A stretch of DNA of 6,761 nucleotides from Dehalococcoidia bacterium (GTDB taxonomy: Bacteria; Chloroflexota; Dehalococcoidia; Dehalococcoidales; RBG-16-60-22), in the NCBI GenBank assembly GCA_013202615.1, contig JABMRL010000201.1, positions 1-6,761 on the forward strand. Reading direction: 5' to 3'. Below are positions 5,996 to 6,761 of this stretch, piece by piece. Position 1 is the first letter of the stretch, and each line of letters starts with the position of its first letter. The position numbers and the translations under genes were made by a program. The notes below the pieces were generated by a model. It worked only from the letters and a program-made list of their open reading frames with translations, was not told where the DNA came from and searched no databases.

Positions 5996-6761
5996 ATGGC
6001 AACGGAAATTAAAATACCTCGCATTGGCATGGCAGTAGCCGATGCCACCGTCATTGAATGGAAGTCAAAGGAAGGGGACAAGGTGGAAGAACGCCAGGTT
6101 GTGGTGGTTATCGAGACGGAGAAGGTCATGTCTGAAGTTGAATCGCCAGGTGCAGGCCTGCTCCACATAATTATGGGCGAGGGGGAGCTGGCCGCGACCG
6201 GCCAGGTAATCGCCATGCTCGCGGAAACTGAGGAAGAACTGGCCAAGGTGCAGAAAGAGATGCCTGCGGGAAAACCAGTCGAAGCCGCGAAGACAGCCGA
6301 ACCGGCAGCCGCTGAGGCACCAAAGGCCGAGGCAGCACCGCCAAAAGAAGCCGCCACGGCAACAGGTGATGAAGAACGCGTCCGCATCTCGCCGGTAGCT
6401 CGGAAGCTGGCCGAGGAACACGCCATCGATATTACCCGGGTGGCCGGCACCGGCCCGAACGGCAGAATTATCCATGAGGATATCGAAAAGGCAATCGCTG
6501 ATAAAAAGACGGCACCAGCCCCATCGGCAGCAGCACCGGCTGCAACCGCTGGAGAAAGAAGTGTCAAACAGACCATACCGCTCACCGGCATGCGGGGAAC
6601 CATCGCCGAGCGCATGCACCACAGCCTCGCCGTATCTGCCCAGCTCACCGCGATGGGTGAAATCGATATGGCGGAGATTATCTCGCTGCGCAACAACCTG
6701 GCAGCACAGGAGCACACCCTCGGCACCCGCGTTACCTACACCGACGTGCTCGTCTTTGCCA
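5996..6761 (+). CDS. 2-oxoacid dehydrogenase complex E2 (lipoyl acyltransferase), N-terminal part
   Basis: The first 255 residues of an E2 component, which transfers the acyl group from lipoate to CoA and forms the core of acetoin, pyruvate, or branched-chain 2-oxoacid dehydrogenase complexes. Domains in order: a single lipoyl domain (about 3-77) with the lipoylation lysine Lys43 in ETEKV; an Ala/Pro/Glu/Lys-rich linker (about 89-127); a peripheral subunit-binding domain (about 130-167, RISPVARKLA and GTGPNGRIIHEDI); a second Ala/Pro linker (172-187); and the beginning of the catalytic acyltransferase domain (from about 193, with MRGTIAERM). The catalytic HxxxD motif lies beyond the right edge. 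The ATG at 5996 has GAGAGGG (5984-5990) upstream. AcoX 18 nt upstream points to an acetoin-type complex, but the substrate cannot be told from this part. Runs off the window. Confidence 0.93.
   Translation, partial: MATEIKIPRIGMAVADATVIEWKSKEGDKVEERQVVVVIETEKVMSEVESPGAGLLHIIMGEGELAATGQVIAMLAETEEELAKVQKEMPAGKPVEAAKTAEPAAAEAPKAEAAPPKEAATATGDEERVRISPVARKLAEEHAIDITRVAGTGPNGRIIHEDIEKAIADKKTAPAPSAAAPAATAGERSVKQTIPLTGMRGTIAERMHHSLAVSAQLTAMGEIDMAEIISLRNNLAAQEHTLGTRVTYTDVLVFA

Noticed and set aside
5974..6726. 250-codon open frame on the minus strand opposite the E2 gene
   Set aside because: Low-complexity Ala/Ser-rich translation produced by the opposite strand of the E2 linkers; the E2 frame has clear domain motifs.

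Overview
The window reads as ordinary bacterial chromosome, GC-moderate, with dense genes and short gaps. Protein flavour (an M42 peptidase, a DUF2148 ferredoxin-like protein, an AcoX/E2 pair, and an FtsH with a GTG start) suggests an anaerobic or sediment-type bacterium, possibly Chloroflexota/Dehalococcoidia. That placement is an inference from general resemblance and was not tested by any search. No mobile element, CRISPR array, integrase or phage gene is visible.

Left block (1-2066, minus strand): a promoter, a tRNA-Thr(CGU) gene, an endonuclease IV/xylose-isomerase-like TIM-barrel gene starting 26 nt after the tRNA, then the 5' two thirds of ftsH, which runs off the left edge. The 95-nt gap before ftsH carries an exact tandem duplication of a 17-bp unit that forms part of the ftsH promoter region.

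Right block (2102-6761, plus strand): a promoter divergent from the tRNA promoter drives an M42 family metallopeptidase. After a 162-nt gap with its own promoter and an embedded 10-bp palindrome comes a co-directional run: a DUF2148 four-cysteine protein, a D-2-hydroxyacid dehydrogenase, an AcoX-type ATP-NAD kinase-like protein, and the N-terminal 255 residues of a lipoyl-bearing 2-oxoacid dehydrogenase E2, which runs off the right edge. Gaps in this run are 45, 23 and 18 nt, so it looks like one operon.

How they may work together: AcoX genes are known from acetoin dehydrogenase operons, and E2 is the acyltransferase core of acetoin, pyruvate and branched-chain 2-oxoacid dehydrogenase complexes. 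A D-2-hydroxyacid dehydrogenase directly upstream could link a hydroxyacid to the 2-oxoacid pool of such a complex. E1 and E3 genes are not in the window, so the substrate is undecided. The most distinctive points are the DUF2148-dehydrogenase-AcoX-E2 gene order without E1 in between, the repeat-bearing ftsH promoter, and the fact that all four recognisable promoters have extended -10 (TGn) elements.
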